The notes: generated by a model not told the origin, from the letters alone. DNA of 43,492 bases from Gammaproteobacteria bacterium (GCA_024641475.1 JAHECZ010000023.1:1-43492); one strand, 5' to 3'; shown: positions 10,536 through 20,290, counted from the first letter of the stretch. A program made the numbers and translations.

Positions 10536-10877
10536 ATGAGTTTGCTGATAACGAATGCCTATGCTGATGCTGGTGCCCCTGCCGGCGGCGGTGACCCGAT
10601 AACCATGTTCCTATTCTTCGGTGGCATGATTGCCATATTTTATTTTTTACTGATTCGTCCACAGCAAAAACGCGCCAAGGAACATCGCCAGATGGTTGAT
10701 GCGCTGGGCAAGAATGACGAAATTGTTACCAACGGCGGCATGCTCGGTAAGATCGTCGAAATGGGCGAACAGTACATCACGCTGGAGGTTGCCAATGGCG
10801 TACACGTAAAAGTGCAACGTCAGGCCATCGCTACCGCGTTACCCAAGGGCAGTATCAAGGCCGCCGACAAGGAATAA
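10536..10877 (+). CDS. yajC: Sec translocon accessory subunit YajC
   Basis: A small inner-membrane partner of SecDF-YidC. The 113-aa protein has an N-terminal Ala/Gly-rich stretch, one membrane segment at about 22-40, and immediately behind it the hallmark RPQQKRAKEH, followed by a cytoplasmic beta-rich tail (NDEIVTNGGMLGKI). A good ribosome-binding site (AGAGGTAGGA) precedes the ATG. It is one base from secD. Confidence 0.95.
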   Translation: MSLLITNAYADAGAPAGGGDPITMFLFFGGMIAIFYFLLIRPQQKRAKEHRQMVDALGKNDEIVTNGGMLGKIVEMGEQYITLEVANGVHVKVQRQAIATALPKGSIKAADKE

Positions 10878-10878
10878 C

Positions 10879-12759
10879 ATGAATCAGTATCCATTATGGA
10901 AGTACCTGCTCATTCTGGTGTTGTTAATCATCAGCGTTGTCTATGCCTTACCAAATTTATATGGTGATGAACCGGTACTGCAGATTATTGGATCACATAA
11001 AGCCAAAGTCACACCGGCAACGCTGGAACAGGTCAAGCAGGCTATTGAAACAGGTAACATCAAGCTTAAATCTGCCGAGATACATGATGAATCATTGTTG
11101 ATTCGCTTTAATTCGGTCGCGGATCAATTCAAATCGAAGCAACTGGTCGCTGCAGCGCTCGGCGATGAATATACGGTGGCATTGAATTTGATGCGCGCCA
11201 TTCCCAACTGGCTAAGCGCAATGGGTGCCAAACCCATGTATATGGGCCTGGATTTGCGCGGCGGCCTGCATTTGCTGATCGAAGTCGGCATGAAAACGCC
11301 CTTGCGTCAGGAATATGAAAATCTCAAGGATAGAATGAGTGATGCCTTGCGTGAGGCAGTCAGAAAGAATAAAGACGTTAAGCAGCGCAGCATGTCGTCC
11401 AATGACGATGGCATCGAATTTATTTTTAATAACGCTGACCAACGTGAGCGCGCCAGGGACATTCTAAAAACCCAGGCCGATCTGAATAGGTTGGAATATT
11501 CCGATGAGACGCGTGGTTCTGACGCCGTATTGAAAGGAACGTTTACTGCTGCGGCTCTGAAAGAATTTCAAACGAATACCGTGGTGCAGGTTATCACCGT
11601 TATCAAGAAACGCCTGGATGATAAATATCAGGGGTTGCTGGAGCCGGTAATTGTTCGTCAGGGTGTTGATCGTATTGTTGTCGAGTTACCCGGCGTACAG
11701 AATTCCGCCGAAGTGATGGATACGATCAGTGCGACCGCCAGCCTGGAATTCCGTATGGAAGAAGATCAATATACGCTTGCTGATGCCAAAGCCGGACGAG
11801 CTTTTGGTGCGCGCATCTATAAATTCCGTGATAACGATCGTGAAGTGTTATTGAAAAACAAAGTGGTTGTTACCGGTAAAGAAATCAGCAATGCCTTTGT
11901 CGGCTCGGATGAAAACAACCTGCCTGCCGTGAATGTCCATTTGAGCGGTACTGGTGCATTGAAAATGGGTGAGAACACCAAGGCCAATGTTGGCAAAAGC
12001 ATGGCCGTGGTCTTTATCGAACAAAAACCCAAAGAGGTTGAAATCAACGGTAAAAAGGAAACAGAATACTTGCAGACTGAAGAAGTGATCAGCCTGGCAA
12101 CGATTCGAGGGATTTTTTCCAGCCAATTCCAGATCAGTGGCGGCACGATGGTGTTGGCGGAAGCCAACAAGCTGGCGTTGTTACTGCGTGCAGGTGCCCT
12201 GGCTGCGCCAATCAAGGTAGTCGAGCAACGTACTGTCGGCCCTGCACTTGGCGCGGATAATATCGCGAAAGGCGTTAATTCGGTATTGCTAGGGTTTTTG
12301 TTAGTTGCGGCATTCATGCTGTTCTATTACCGCGGCTTCGGTATGCTGGCCAATACGGCATTGGCGATTAACGTCGTGATGATCGTCGCTGTTCTGTCGA
12401 TGTTTCAGGCGTCACTCAGCTTGCCGGGTATCGCCGGTATTGCGTTAACCGTCGGTATGGCAGTCGATGCCAACGTGCTCATCTATGAACGTATCCGTGA
12501 AGAACTGGCATTAGGCAATACACCGCAAGCGAGTATTGCCGCCGGTTATGAACGTGCTATGGCGACAATTGCCGATTCGAATATCACCACCTTGATTGCC
12601 GCGCTGGCGCTGTTTATTTTTGGCACTGGTCCTATCAAAGGATTTGCCACGACATTAACCATTGGTATTGCTACCTCGATGTTCACTGCAATTATGGGTA
12701 CACGCGCTATCGTGAACCTGATCGTGGGTGGCAAGAAAATTAAATCTCTTTCAATTTAA
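10879..12759 (+). CDS. secD: Protein translocase subunit SecD
   Basis: A proton-driven membrane subunit that helps pull preproteins through SecYEG. The 626-aa product has a first membrane helix at about 7-24, a large periplasmic region with MGLDLRGGLHLLIEV near 114-128, and five more membrane helices from about 465 on. The motif TVGMAVDANVLIYERIREE in the RND-like core carries the conserved aspartate. Length and layout match E. coli SecD (615 aa). Confidence 0.97.
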   Translation: MNQYPLWKYLLILVLLIISVVYALPNLYGDEPVLQIIGSHKAKVTPATLEQVKQAIETGNIKLKSAEIHDESLLIRFNSVADQFKSKQLVAAALGDEYTVALNLMRAIPNWLSAMGAKPMYMGLDLRGGLHLLIEVGMKTPLRQEYENLKDRMSDALREAVRKNKDVKQRSMSSNDDGIEFIFNNADQRERARDILKTQADLNRLEYSDETRGSDAVLKGTFTAAALKEFQTNTVVQVITVIKKRLDDKYQGLLEPVIVRQGVDRIVVELPGVQNSAEVMDTISATASLEFRMEEDQYTLADAKAGRAFGARIYKFRDNDREVLLKNKVVVTGKEISNAFVGSDENNLPAVNVHLSGTGALKMGENTKANVGKSMAVVFIEQKPKEVEINGKKETEYLQTEEVISLATIRGIFSSQFQISGGTMVLAEANKLALLLRAGALAAPIKVVEQRTVGPALGADNIAKGVNSVLLGFLLVAAFMLFYYRGFGMLANTALAINVVMIVAVLSMFQASLSLPGIAGIALTVGMAVDANVLIYERIREELALGNTPQASIAAGYERAMATIADSNITTLIAALALFIFGTGPIKGFATTLTIGIATSMFTAIMGTRAIVNLIVGGKKIKSLSI

Positions 12760-12772
12760 GCAGGATCCCAAC

Positions 12773-13720
12773 ATGAAATTCTTTGGCAAAACTCCCAACT
12801 TTAATTTCATGAATCCGCGCGCGCGGCTGATCAATGCCTCGATATCTGCGGTGTTGGTACTGGGTTCAATTCTGTCATTTGCTACCCAAGGATTTAACCT
12901 TGGTCTGGATTTCAAAGGTGGTATCCAGCTGGAATTAGCCTATAGCAAGCCGGTAGAAATCAGTAAAGTGCGTCAGGTGATATCGGAACTGGGTTTTACC
13001 GAATCCGTGATTCAAAATATGGGATCGGCGCAACTGGTATCGATTCGTTTGCCTATTAAAGATGATACCAGCGATGCCAAAATCACCAATAAAGTCGTGG
13101 CTACGCTCAGAGAAAAAACGGACCCTGATTTGGAAATACGCCAACAGGATTTCGTTGGCGCCAAGATGGGTTCAGAATTGCGTGATGATGGCGGTATTGC
13201 CATGCTGATCGTGTTTGCGGGTATTTTTATTTATGTCTATCTGCGATTTGAATGGCGTTCTTCACTGGCTGCAATCATGGCAACCTTGCACGACGTTATT
13301 ATCACTGCCGGGTTTTTCTCGGTGTTCCAATGGCCGTTTGATTTAACCGTGCTAGCGGCGTTGCTCGCCGTCATTGGTTACTCGCTCAATGATACGGTGG
13401 TTGTTTATGATCGTATCCGGGAAAATTTCCGTAAATTACGCACTGGCACACCTGCCGACGTCGTCAATTCCTCGATGAACCAAACGCTGTCGCGTACCAT
13501 CATTACCTCATTTGTGACTTTACTGGCATTGATCGCCATGTTCTTCTGGGGTGGTGAGGTTTTGCTGCCATTTTCTACCGCGATGATTATTGGTATTGGT
13601 GTCGGTACCTATTCTTCGATCTATGTTGCGAGTAGCGCAGCACTTTGGTTAGGGCTAGAACGCACGCATTTACTACCTGTCACCAAAGAAGGTGACAAGG
13701 TTATCGATGAAATGCCCTAA
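12773..13720 (+). CDS. secF: Protein translocase subunit SecF
   Basis: The partner of SecD, 315 aa with six membrane helices. GLDFKGGIQLEL follows the first helix, and SLNDTVVVYDRIRENFR is the conserved RND-type motif in the fourth. The frame is open upstream into secD; the ATG at 12773 is chosen because AGGA lies eight bases before it and the protein then begins like other SecF proteins. A strong terminator closes the yajC-secD-secF unit. Confidence 0.96.
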   Translation: MKFFGKTPNFNFMNPRARLINASISAVLVLGSILSFATQGFNLGLDFKGGIQLELAYSKPVEISKVRQVISELGFTESVIQNMGSAQLVSIRLPIKDDTSDAKITNKVVATLREKTDPDLEIRQQDFVGAKMGSELRDDGGIAMLIVFAGIFIYVYLRFEWRSSLAAIMATLHDVIITAGFFSVFQWPFDLTVLAALLAVIGYSLNDTVVVYDRIRENFRKLRTGTPADVVNSSMNQTLSRTIITSFVTLLALIAMFFWGGEVLLPFSTAMIIGIGVGTYSSIYVASSAALWLGLERTHLLPVTKEGDKVIDEMP

Positions 13721-13744
13721 ATTCCGCTTGGATTGACTGGTAAT

Positions 13745-13775
13745 AAAAAACGGCAGAGAAATCCTGCCGTTTTTT
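13745..13775. terminator. Bidirectional intrinsic terminator
   Basis: CGGCAG (13751-13756) and CTGCCG (13764-13769) form a stem with a seven-base loop, flanked by six A on the left and six T on the right. It therefore works for secF on the plus strand and for the convergent small gene at 13790-14140. Confidence 0.9.
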
Positions 13776-13789
13776 ATTGGGGATATGTT

Positions 13790-14140
13790 TCAGTAATATT
13801 TTTTAACATCGTCAAGTGGGTTGCTATCGGTCGAGTGCGATCCGAAGGCGGCGCAGAGCGACGGGCGATTCGGCTTGCAGTTAGGATCGTCGATTGTTTT
13901 GATGACGGTTAGCGCCCAGATTGCAGCAAGCACCCACATGCCAACTCCCAGCAGTACCGTAGTCCAGCTGGTAGTGGCAAGATTTGCTGGCCCGCCTAAT
14001 ACGCCATACACAATCGCGCCGATGCCGCTGAGCCAAAACACAGCAATCGGTGCTGCACAACAGCGTGCACAACCGAAGCGACAGACTGCCAGCGGGGGGG
14101 CTAACAAGGTTAAGAAGATACGTTTATACGGACTCGCCAT
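13790..14140 (-). CDS. Small cysteine-rich membrane protein, unknown
   Basis: A 116-aa protein I cannot assign. It has a basic start, a cluster C20-x3-C24-x2-C27-C28, two probable membrane helices at about 31-48 and 61-80, and a hydrophilic tail with two more cysteines (C88, C96). The cysteine cluster just before a membrane helix could bind a metal, but there is no positive evidence for this. GAGGTG seven bases upstream of the ATG is a good ribosome-binding site, and the gene ends at the shared terminator, so it is probably expressed. It may be the last gene of a suhB-led unit. Confidence 0.7.
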   Translation of the reverse strand: MASPYKRIFLTLLAPPLAVCRFGCARCCAAPIAVFWLSGIGAIVYGVLGGPANLATTSWTTVLLGVGMWVLAAIWALTVIKTIDDPNCKPNRPSLCAAFGSHSTDSNPLDDVKKYY

Positions 14141-14208
14141 ACTATTTCACCTCAATGAAAGCGTAGTGGTATCACGAATCAGGGATTAGGGTCAATTGCT
14201 GGACGTAC

Positions 14209-14484
14209 TCACGCTGTAGCAGTGCGGTATGCCAAATTGCTTTCTCGTCGGATCAGATAATCCACGATATTTTGGCTGCGGGCGGCGCTAACCGCTACAA
14301 CCGGGGCGCGGCGTGTTGCTAATGCGTTTTGCTGCGGCGCGGCGAGGGATAGAATTTCCATATTGAGCGTGGCGGAGCTATACGCCATCTGGCATGCTGA
14401 GTCAGCCAGGCCATCCATGACATCACGCATCGTCATTTCCAGTGATTTTCCACCTGGTATTGGTTTTGTCGGTTGTTTCGGCAT
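14209..14484 (-). CDS. Hypothetical protein (91 aa)
   Basis: An unrecognised soluble-looking protein of 91 aa, rich in Ala, Ser and Met, with no membrane segment, cysteine pair or known motif beyond one cysteine at about residue 31. GGAGGAG four bases upstream of the ATG is an unusually strong ribosome-binding site, the main reason to accept the frame. It lies between suhB and the cysteine-rich membrane protein, all on the same strand with gaps of 56 and 68 bp. Confidence 0.6.
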   Translation of the reverse strand: MPKQPTKPIPGGKSLEMTMRDVMDGLADSACQMAYSSATLNMEILSLAAPQQNALATRRAPVVAVSAARSQNIVDYLIRRESNLAYRTATA

Positions 14485-14540
14485 CGCTCCTCCACCATGT
14501 TCTTAGGCAGTAGCGTCCGGGAAATGCATACCTTAATAGC

Positions 14541-15332
14541 TCAGGGCTTGGCCAGACAGGGTTGAATGGCCTGTAACATGGCTTTGAGGATTTTGGGATT
14601 GGCTGTCACGATATTGCCCGACTCAAAATAATCAAACCCACCCTGAAAATCGCTGATAATACCGCCAGCTTCCTCGACTAATAAGATACCGGCCGCCATA
14701 TCCCACGGATTGAGTCCGTATTCCCAAAAGCCATCCATACGACCAGCCGCAACGTAGGCTAAGTCGAGTGCCGCCGAACCGGCACGACGGATACCAGCCG
14801 TGTCGGGTAATAACGCACGCAGCATGGCTAAATAGGTGTCCAGGTTATCGAGATTGCGGAATGGAATGCCAGTGCCCAACAACGCGCCCTTGAGACTGCT
14901 ACGATTGGTGACCCGGATGCGTTTGTCATTCAGATGGGCACCACGACCACGGCTGGCGGTGAACATTTCTTGTTTAATGGGATCATAAACAACAGCCACT
15001 TCCATGCGATTTTTGAGTCGTAAACCGATAGAAACTGCGTATTGCGGGAAACCATGCAAAAAATTGGTCGTCCCATCAAGTGGGTCGATAATCCATTGGT
15101 ATTCACTATCGGCATTATGCCCGCCACTTTCCTCAGCAAGAATGCCGTGGTCCGGGTAAGCTTTGAGAATAATTTGAATAATGGCCTGTTCGGCCAGATG
15201 GTCAACTTCACTGACGAAATCGTTTTCGGCTTTGTTGGATATAGTAAGCGTATCCACCGTATTGGAAAATCGGGCGATAATATCCCCGGCTTTGCGTGCG
15301 GCGCGCACAGCAATATTTAACATCGGATGCAT
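14541..15332 (-). CDS. suhB: Inositol-1-monophosphatase SuhB
   Basis: Magnesium-dependent phosphatase of the IMPase/FIG family; in E. coli it also joins the Nus antitermination complex on rRNA operons. The product is 263 aa when started at 15332, giving the classic MHPMLNIAVRAARKAGDII start; the frame is open 40 codons further upstream without similarity. Metal-site motifs are EES (near 68-70), DPLDGTTNF (near 85-93) and WDMAAG near the C-terminus. It is divergent from trmJ. Confidence 0.95.
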   Translation of the reverse strand: MHPMLNIAVRAARKAGDIIARFSNTVDTLTISNKAENDFVSEVDHLAEQAIIQIILKAYPDHGILAEESGGHNADSEYQWIIDPLDGTTNFLHGFPQYAVSIGLRLKNRMEVAVVYDPIKQEMFTASRGRGAHLNDKRIRVTNRSSLKGALLGTGIPFRNLDNLDTYLAMLRALLPDTAGIRRAGSAALDLAYVAAGRMDGFWEYGLNPWDMAAGILLVEEAGGIISDFQGGFDYFESGNIVTANPKILKAMLQAIQPCLAKP

Positions 15333-15444
15333 GGCCGACCTCGTCGTGACTGTTGTTTGAAAGAACAAGCGACAAACAGGCATAGTATGCCCGCGCGCGG
15401 TGCGGATGTTAGCAGAATTACAGGCAAAACTGGGATAAAAAAAC

Positions 15445-16188
15445 GTGAGCAACAGGGTATATCAAAATATTCAGGTCGTCCTGGTTAATCCATCCCACCC
15501 GGGTAACATGGGTGCGGTGGCACGTGCGATGAAGAACATGGGCTTGACCCAGCTCGTGATCGTCGAGCCCCAGCGCGAGGTTCTGGACAGTGAAGCACGT
15601 GCTCGCGCTGCCGGGGCACTCGATATATTGAGGCAGGCAACTGTTACCCGCAGTTTTGACCAGGCAATCGCTGACTGTGGACTTGTAATTGGCGCCAGTG
15701 CCCGTTTGCGTACCATTCCCTGGCCAACGGTAGATCCGCATCAATGCGCCCAGCTGGTTGTGCAGACAGCAGCTACGCAGAAAATTGCCCTGGTATTTGG
15801 TCGCGAGGATACTGGACTGACAAATGAAGAGCTGGAGAAATGTCACTGGCATGTCCATATTCCTGCTAATCCGGAATATAGCTCACTTAATTTGGGTGCC
15901 GCTGTACAAGTGATTACCTATGAAATCCGCATGGCAGAATTGGCCCAGCAGGGTCAAACAGTGCAGGTCACTGCAGATCATCCGCTTGCTACTGCAGCCG
16001 AACTCGAAGGCCTATTCACACATTTGGAGACAACCTTACAGCAAATTGGTTTCTATGATCCCGAGAATCCGCGACAACTGTTCCGACGCTTACGCCGCCT
16101 GTTTAATCGCGCACAACTGGACAAGATGGAGATGAACATTTTACGAGGAATTCTGGCTGCCGTGGATGATAAAACATCAGCGTCGTAA
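15445..16188 (+). CDS. trmJ: tRNA (Cm/Um32) methyltransferase TrmJ
   Basis: SPOUT-class methyltransferase that 2'-O-methylates position 32 of several tRNAs. The 247-aa product starts at a GTG and shows NPSHPGNMGAVARAMKNMGL (about 15-34), the knot motif LVFGREDTGLTNEEL near 115-129 and IPANPEYSSLNLGAAVQV near 138-155. The position between suhB and cysE is conserved in gammaproteobacteria. Confidence 0.95.
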   Translation: MSNRVYQNIQVVLVNPSHPGNMGAVARAMKNMGLTQLVIVEPQREVLDSEARARAAGALDILRQATVTRSFDQAIADCGLVIGASARLRTIPWPTVDPHQCAQLVVQTAATQKIALVFGREDTGLTNEELEKCHWHVHIPANPEYSSLNLGAAVQVITYEIRMAELAQQGQTVQVTADHPLATAAELEGLFTHLETTLQQIGFYDPENPRQLFRRLRRLFNRAQLDKMEMNILRGILAAVDDKTSAS

Positions 16189-16219
16189 AATTTTCATACA
16201 ACAGTTCTATGGAAACGGA

Positions 16220-16237
16220 GATAGCTCGGTTATCCTT
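16220..16237 (+). repeat. Leader motif copy 1 (before cysE)
   Basis: GATAGCTCGGTTATCCTT, preceded at 16191-16201 by TTTTCATACAA. The same pair of words, with two substitutions in the second, occurs before hisS at 26045-26082. No known element is recognised. Confidence 0.3.
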
Positions 16238-16268
16238 AATCTATCCAATCTAGTTTGGCCCAATTTTT

Positions 16269-17063
16269 ATGTTGCGACGATTTCTTGAAGATATTGATTG
16301 TGTCTTTGCCCGTGATCCGGCGGCGCGTCATCGCTTGGAGATCATCACTACCTATCCGGGGGTACATGCCCTGTTGTTTCATCGTATCAATCATCGTTTA
16401 TGGCGCTGGCATTTCAAGTGGCTGGCGCGTTGGCTGGCTGGCTTGGCGCGTTGGTTTACCGGCATTGAAATTCATCCCGGCGCCATAATCGGCAGACGAT
16501 TTTTTATCGATCACGGCATGGGTGTGGTGATAGGGGAAACAGCGCAGATCGGTGATGATTGCACGCTATACCACGGGGTTACTCTTGGCGGTACTTCCTG
16601 GCAGCAGGGTAAACGGCATCCCACCTTGGCCAATAATGTTGTCATCGGCGCTGGTGCAAAAGTGCTAGGCCCAATCACTCTGGCAGAAGGGGCCAGGGTT
16701 GGTTCCAATGCCGTTGTGGTTAAAGATGTGCCGCCAGGGGCCACTGTAGTTGGGATTCCAGGTCGGGTGATTCGTAACAAAGAGCAGGATGAATCCAATG
16801 CGCGGCGTAAAGCCTTTGCGCAACGAATCGGCTTTGATGCCTACGGTGCGAGTGCAGATATGCCTGACCCGGTTGCGGTCGCAATTGATGCATTGCTAGA
16901 TCACGTCCATGCCATGGATACCCAGATGCAGAACATGTGCAAATCACTTAAGACCTTAGGGATGGAGCTGGAAGTGGTCAAATTGCCGGATTTAGGTGTA
17001 TGTGATGTGTTGACTCCGACCGCAAATGAAGAACATTTAGACTCAAAAGGTGAAGAAAAATAA
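16269..17063 (+). CDS. cysE: Serine O-acetyltransferase
   Basis: Acetylates serine with acetyl-CoA, the committed step to cysteine. The 264-aa product has a short helical N-terminus and then left-handed beta-helix hexapeptide repeats from about 60 to 170, including [18 protein letters not shown] and the [12 protein letters not shown] loop. It is the shorter EpsC/CysE2-like form rather than the longer E. coli-type CysE. It lies just before iscR, as in other gammaproteobacteria, supplying the cysteine that IscS desulfurates. A C-terminal tail of about 80 residues is less conserved. Confidence 0.93.
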   Translation: MLRRFLEDIDCVFARDPAARHRLEIITTYPGVHALLFHRINHRLWRWHFKWLARWLAGLARWFTGIEIHPGAIIGRRFFIDHGMGVVIGETAQIGDDCTLYHGVTLGGTSWQQGKRHPTLANNVVIGAGAKVLGPITLAEGARVGSNAVVVKDVPPGATVVGIPGRVIRNKEQDESNARRKAFAQRIGFDAYGASADMPDPVAVAIDALLDHVHAMDTQMQNMCKSLKTLGMELEVVKLPDLGVCDVLTPTANEEHLDSKGEEK

Positions 17064-17105
17064 TAAGTTACGGAAATTAGAAGAGGAAGTAGCGGTTAGG
17101 AAGAA

Positions 17106-17130
17106 ATACTTGACTAAAATACTCGGATAT
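17106..17130 (+). promoter_or_regulatory. IscR type 1 box
   Basis: This 25-bp site fits the published type 1 IscR consensus (recalled as ATASYYGACTRWWWYAGTC followed by RRSTAT) at 23 of 25 positions. It overlaps the -35 of the iscR promoter, so holo-IscR would block transcription when Fe-S clusters are plentiful. Confidence 0.8.
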
Positions 17131-17137
17131 GTATACT
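17110..17137 (+). promoter_or_regulatory. isc operon promoter
   Basis: TTGACT (17110-17115), a 16-bp spacer and TATACT (17132-17137) lie 49 bases upstream of the iscR start codon. Confidence 0.75.
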
Positions 17138-17155
17138 TGTCTACATCGGTAATTA

Positions 17156-17180
17156 ATAGATTACTAAATTAGACAGGATA
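17156..17180 (+). promoter_or_regulatory. Possible second IscR box
   Basis: This site fits the type 1 consensus at about 18 of 25 positions, with the inner ACTAAATTAG core well kept. It lies downstream of the promoter and overlaps the iscR ribosome-binding site (CAGGA). Confidence 0.4.
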
Positions 17181-17185
17181 GTACA

Positions 17186-17683
17186 ATGAGACTGACAACC
17201 AAAGGCCGTTATGCCGTCACTGCAATGCTGGATTTGGCGCTCCATTATAACGAAGGTCCCACCACGTTAGCGGATATTTCTCACCGGCAGGGTATCTCCC
17301 TGTCCTACCTGGAACAACTGTTCGCAAAATTGCGTAAGCAGGGTCTGGTCGATAGCACACGTGGTCCCGGCGGCGGTTATCGCCTGAGCCGTTCTCCTCA
17401 TGAAATTCCAGTCGCTAATGTGATTACTGCCGTTGATGAGAAAGTGGAAACGACGCGCTGCGGTGGTTTATCGAACTGCCAGGATGATCAACAGTGTCTG
17501 ACCCATGAGTTATGGTCAGAACTCAGCAGCCAGATTCATCAATTTCTCTGCGGCATCAGCCTGGGTACCCTGGTGGAAAAAGAAGGGGTAAAACAAGTAG
17601 CTGCACGCCAGGAGCGCCTGCAAAAGAATTCGCAGCCTGTCAATGTGAGTGCTGCAAAACGTGAAGTTGCTACAGCATCCTGA
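17186..17683 (+). CDS. iscR: Fe-S cluster regulator IscR
   Basis: Rrf2-family regulator that binds a [2Fe-2S] cluster and represses its own operon. The 165-aa product has an N-terminal winged helix ([18 protein letters not shown]) and the cluster ligands C92, C98, C104 and H107, in the same positions as in E. coli. It is first in the isc operon, with a type 1 IscR box at its promoter. The gap to iscS is 68 bp. Confidence 0.97.
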   Translation: MRLTTKGRYAVTAMLDLALHYNEGPTTLADISHRQGISLSYLEQLFAKLRKQGLVDSTRGPGGGYRLSRSPHEIPVANVITAVDEKVETTRCGGLSNCQDDQQCLTHELWSELSSQIHQFLCGISLGTLVEKEGVKQVAARQERLQKNSQPVNVSAAKREVATAS

Positions 17684-17751
17684 CATATCAAATATATGCA
17701 CAGGTAATATCTTCATAGAAAACGTTATTGAATAAGTAAAGATTGAGAACC

Positions 17752-18966
17752 ATGAAAACACCCATTTATCTGGATTACTCTGCAACCACACCAGTTGATC
17801 CGCGTGTTGCTGAGACGATGTGTAAACACTTAACGCTGGAAGGTAATTTCGGTAACCCTGCATCGCGTTCGCATATGTATGGCTGGCATGCCGAAGCTGC
17901 AATCGATCAGGCGCGTGCGGATGTAGCCGCGCTGCTCAATGCCGATCCGAAAGAAATCGTTTTCACTTCCGGCGCAACCGAATCGGATAATTTGGCAATT
18001 AAAGGTGTCGCCTATTTCCACAACAAGAAAGGCCGTCACATTGTTACCTGCAAAACCGAGCATAAGGCCGTGCTGGATACCTGCCGGTTTTTGGAAGGAG
18101 AAGGTTTTGAGGTTACTTATCTGGATCCAGAAACCAATGGCTTGATCGATCTGGATAAACTCAAAGCCTCCTTGCGTGACGACACCATTTTAGTATCGAT
18201 CATGCATGTCAATAATGAGATTGGTGTAATCCAGGATATCAGGGCGATCGGTGAATTAACTCGTGCGCGCGGTATTCTTTTGCATGTAGATGGCGCGCAA
18301 AGTGCCGGCAAAGTCCCCATTGATATGGAAGAGTTGAAAGTTGATTTAATGTCGCTGTCAGCGCATAAAATCTACGGTCCAAAAGGTATCGGCGCGTTGT
18401 ATGTGCGGCGCAAACCACGGGTGCGCATCGAAGCACAGATGCATGGTGGTGGTCATGAACGTGGTATGCGATCCGGGACGCTGGCAACACATCAAATCGT
18501 TGGTATGGGTGAGGCATTTCGTTATGCCAAAGAAGACATGGCCAGTGACAACGAACGTGTTCGCATGTTGCGGGATCGTTTGCTTGCAGGCCTGCAGGAT
18601 ATTGAAGAGGTCTACATTAATGGCGATATGGAAGCGCGTATCCCGCATAATCTAAATATCAGTTTCAATTTTATTGAAGGTGAATCGCTGATCATGGCGT
18701 TGAAGGATCTGGCGGTCTCATCCGGTTCTGCCTGTACTTCAGCGAGCCTCGAGCCTTCCTATGTATTGCGTGCTTTGGGTCGCTCGGATGAGTTAGCGCA
18801 TAGCTCCATTCGCTTTACCATGGGCAGATTTACCACCAAGGAAGAAATCGATTTCGCAATTAACCAAATTCGGAGCAAGATCGGCAAATTACGTGAATTA
18901 TCCCCATTATGGGAAATGCACAAAGAAGGTATCGATCTCAGCAACGTCAAATGGGCAGCGCATTGA
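17752..18966 (+). CDS. iscS: Cysteine desulfurase IscS
   Basis: Pyridoxal-phosphate enzyme that takes sulfur from cysteine and passes it as persulfide to IscU and to tRNA thiolation. The product is 404 aa, the E. coli length, when started at the ATG at 17752 (a TTG nine bases upstream is in frame). The PLP lysine lies in [10 protein letters not shown] and the mobile catalytic cysteine in [12 protein letters not shown], the group I arrangement. Confidence 0.97.
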   Translation: MKTPIYLDYSATTPVDPRVAETMCKHLTLEGNFGNPASRSHMYGWHAEAAIDQARADVAALLNADPKEIVFTSGATESDNLAIKGVAYFHNKKGRHIVTCKTEHKAVLDTCRFLEGEGFEVTYLDPETNGLIDLDKLKASLRDDTILVSIMHVNNEIGVIQDIRAIGELTRARGILLHVDGAQSAGKVPIDMEELKVDLMSLSAHKIYGPKGIGALYVRRKPRVRIEAQMHGGGHERGMRSGTLATHQIVGMGEAFRYAKEDMASDNERVRMLRDRLLAGLQDIEEVYINGDMEARIPHNLNISFNFIEGESLIMALKDLAVSSGSACTSASLEPSYVLRALGRSDELAHSSIRFTMGRFTTKEEIDFAINQIRSKIGKLRELSPLWEMHKEGIDLSNVKWAAH

Positions 18967-19004
18967 TTGCCTATCAGCAATAAATTTTAAAGAGGTAAAC
19001 AGTT

Positions 19005-19388
19005 ATGGCATACAGCAATAAAGTCATCGACCATTATGAAAATCCACGTAACGTAGGAACCCTCAGCAAGGAAGACAAAACGGTTGGTACGGGCATGGTG
19101 GGTGCACCAGCTTGTGGCGACGTGATGCGCTTGCAAATTAAAGTAAATGATAATGGTGTTATTGAAGACGCCAAGTTCAAAACCTATGGATGTGGTTCGG
19201 CTATTGCTTCGAGTTCATTGTTAACCGAATGGGTCAAAGGTAAAACACTCGATGAAGCGGCCCAGATTAAAAATTCTCAAATTGCAGAAGAGCTGGAACT
19301 CCCACCGGTGAAAGTGCACTGTTCTGTATTGGCAGAAGATGCTATCCGTGCAGCAATTGAAGATTATAAAAAGAAAAATGATGCCTGA
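19005..19388 (+). CDS. iscU: Fe-S scaffold protein IscU
   Basis: Scaffold on which [2Fe-2S] clusters are assembled before HscA/HscB release them. The 127-aa product has ligand residues C37, D39, C63 and C106, and the HscA-recognition LPPVKVHCS around 99-107. A strong AGAGGT ribosome-binding site precedes it. It is third in the isc operon. Confidence 0.97.
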   Translation: MAYSNKVIDHYENPRNVGTLSKEDKTVGTGMVGAPACGDVMRLQIKVNDNGVIEDAKFKTYGCGSAIASSSLLTEWVKGKTLDEAAQIKNSQIAEELELPPVKVHCSVLAEDAIRAAIEDYKKKNDA

Positions 19389-19411
19389 GTACGAGACTGG
19401 CAGAGGTAATT

Positions 19412-19735
19412 ATGTCGATTACAATGACTGAAAAAGCGGCGGAGCGCGTCAAAAGTTTTTTGACGAATCGTGGCAAGGGTACTGGCCTGCGACTGGGTGT
19501 GAAAACCACCGGTTGTTCAGGCATGGCCTATGTACTGGAGTTTGTCGATGCTGCCGATCCGGCGGATGCTGTGTTTGAAACTCAGGGTGTGAAAATCTTC
19601 ATTGATCCCAAGAGCCTAATCTATCTGGATGGTACGGAACTGGATTTTGCCAAAGAAGGATTAAATGAGGGATTTAAATTTAATAACCCCAACGTCAAGG
19701 CAACCTGCGGCTGCGGCGAAAGTTTTAATGTCTAG
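19412..19735 (+). CDS. iscA: A-type Fe-S carrier IscA
   Basis: Carrier that passes clusters to apo-proteins. The 107-aa product has the three ligands C35, C99 and C101 ([10 protein letters not shown] and CGCGESF). It is fourth in the isc operon, 23 bp behind iscU, with AGAGG upstream of the ATG. Confidence 0.96.
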   Translation: MSITMTEKAAERVKSFLTNRGKGTGLRLGVKTTGCSGMAYVLEFVDAADPADAVFETQGVKIFIDPKSLIYLDGTELDFAKEGLNEGFKFNNPNVKATCGCGESFNV

Positions 19736-19750
19736 TCGTGTTTGTTGTTC

Positions 19751-20290
19751 ATGACTAACGGAAATTCGCGGAATTATTTTGAGTTGTTTGGAATCCCGGC
19801 ATCTTTTAAACTCGACACCGATGCATTAGCACAGCGGTATCGTGAACTGCAACGGATTTTTCATCCGGATCGCTTTGCCAGCGGCACTGATCGTGAACGG
19901 CGATTGGCGGTGGAGCAGGCCGCCTTGGTGAACGAAGCCTATCAAACTTTACGAATTCCCATGACTCGCGGTCGATATCTGCTGGAGCTGAACGGCGTTG
20001 TCTTTAATGATGAAAGTCAAACAACATCAGACAATGAATTTCTGCTGGAACAAATGGAGTGGCGCGAGGTTCTTGCCGAAGTGCGTGAACAGGCTGATTC
20101 CATGAGTGTGTTAACGAAGTTGCTGCAAACGATCAATGTCCGTCGTGTTGATTTGGAACAAGAGTTGGCTGATACGCTTGGCGCCAACAATTGGCAAGCT
20201 GCGATGGCCGTAGTCAACAAGCTACAGTTCATTACAAAGATTAACCAGGAAGCAGAAGCGATTGAAGGCGAGTTGCTCGATTCCCTATAA
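19751..20290 (+). CDS. hscB: Co-chaperone HscB
   Basis: J-domain protein that brings IscU to HscA and stimulates its ATPase. The 179-aa product starts YFELFGIPASF and has the HPD tripeptide at 38-40, followed by a helical C-terminal IscU-binding domain. A TTG nine bases upstream is in frame, but the ATG at 19751 gives the family's start. It is slightly longer than E. coli HscB (171 aa). Confidence 0.95.
   Translation: MTNGNSRNYFELFGIPASFKLDTDALAQRYRELQRIFHPDRFASGTDRERRLAVEQAALVNEAYQTLRIPMTRGRYLLELNGVVFNDESQTTSDNEFLLEQMEWREVLAEVREQADSMSVLTKLLQTINVRRVDLEQELADTLGANNWQAAMAVVNKLQFITKINQEAEAIEGELLDSL

Noticed and set aside
11817-12317. 166-aa minus-strand frame inside secD
   Set aside because: secD is unambiguous; the frame has no independent support.
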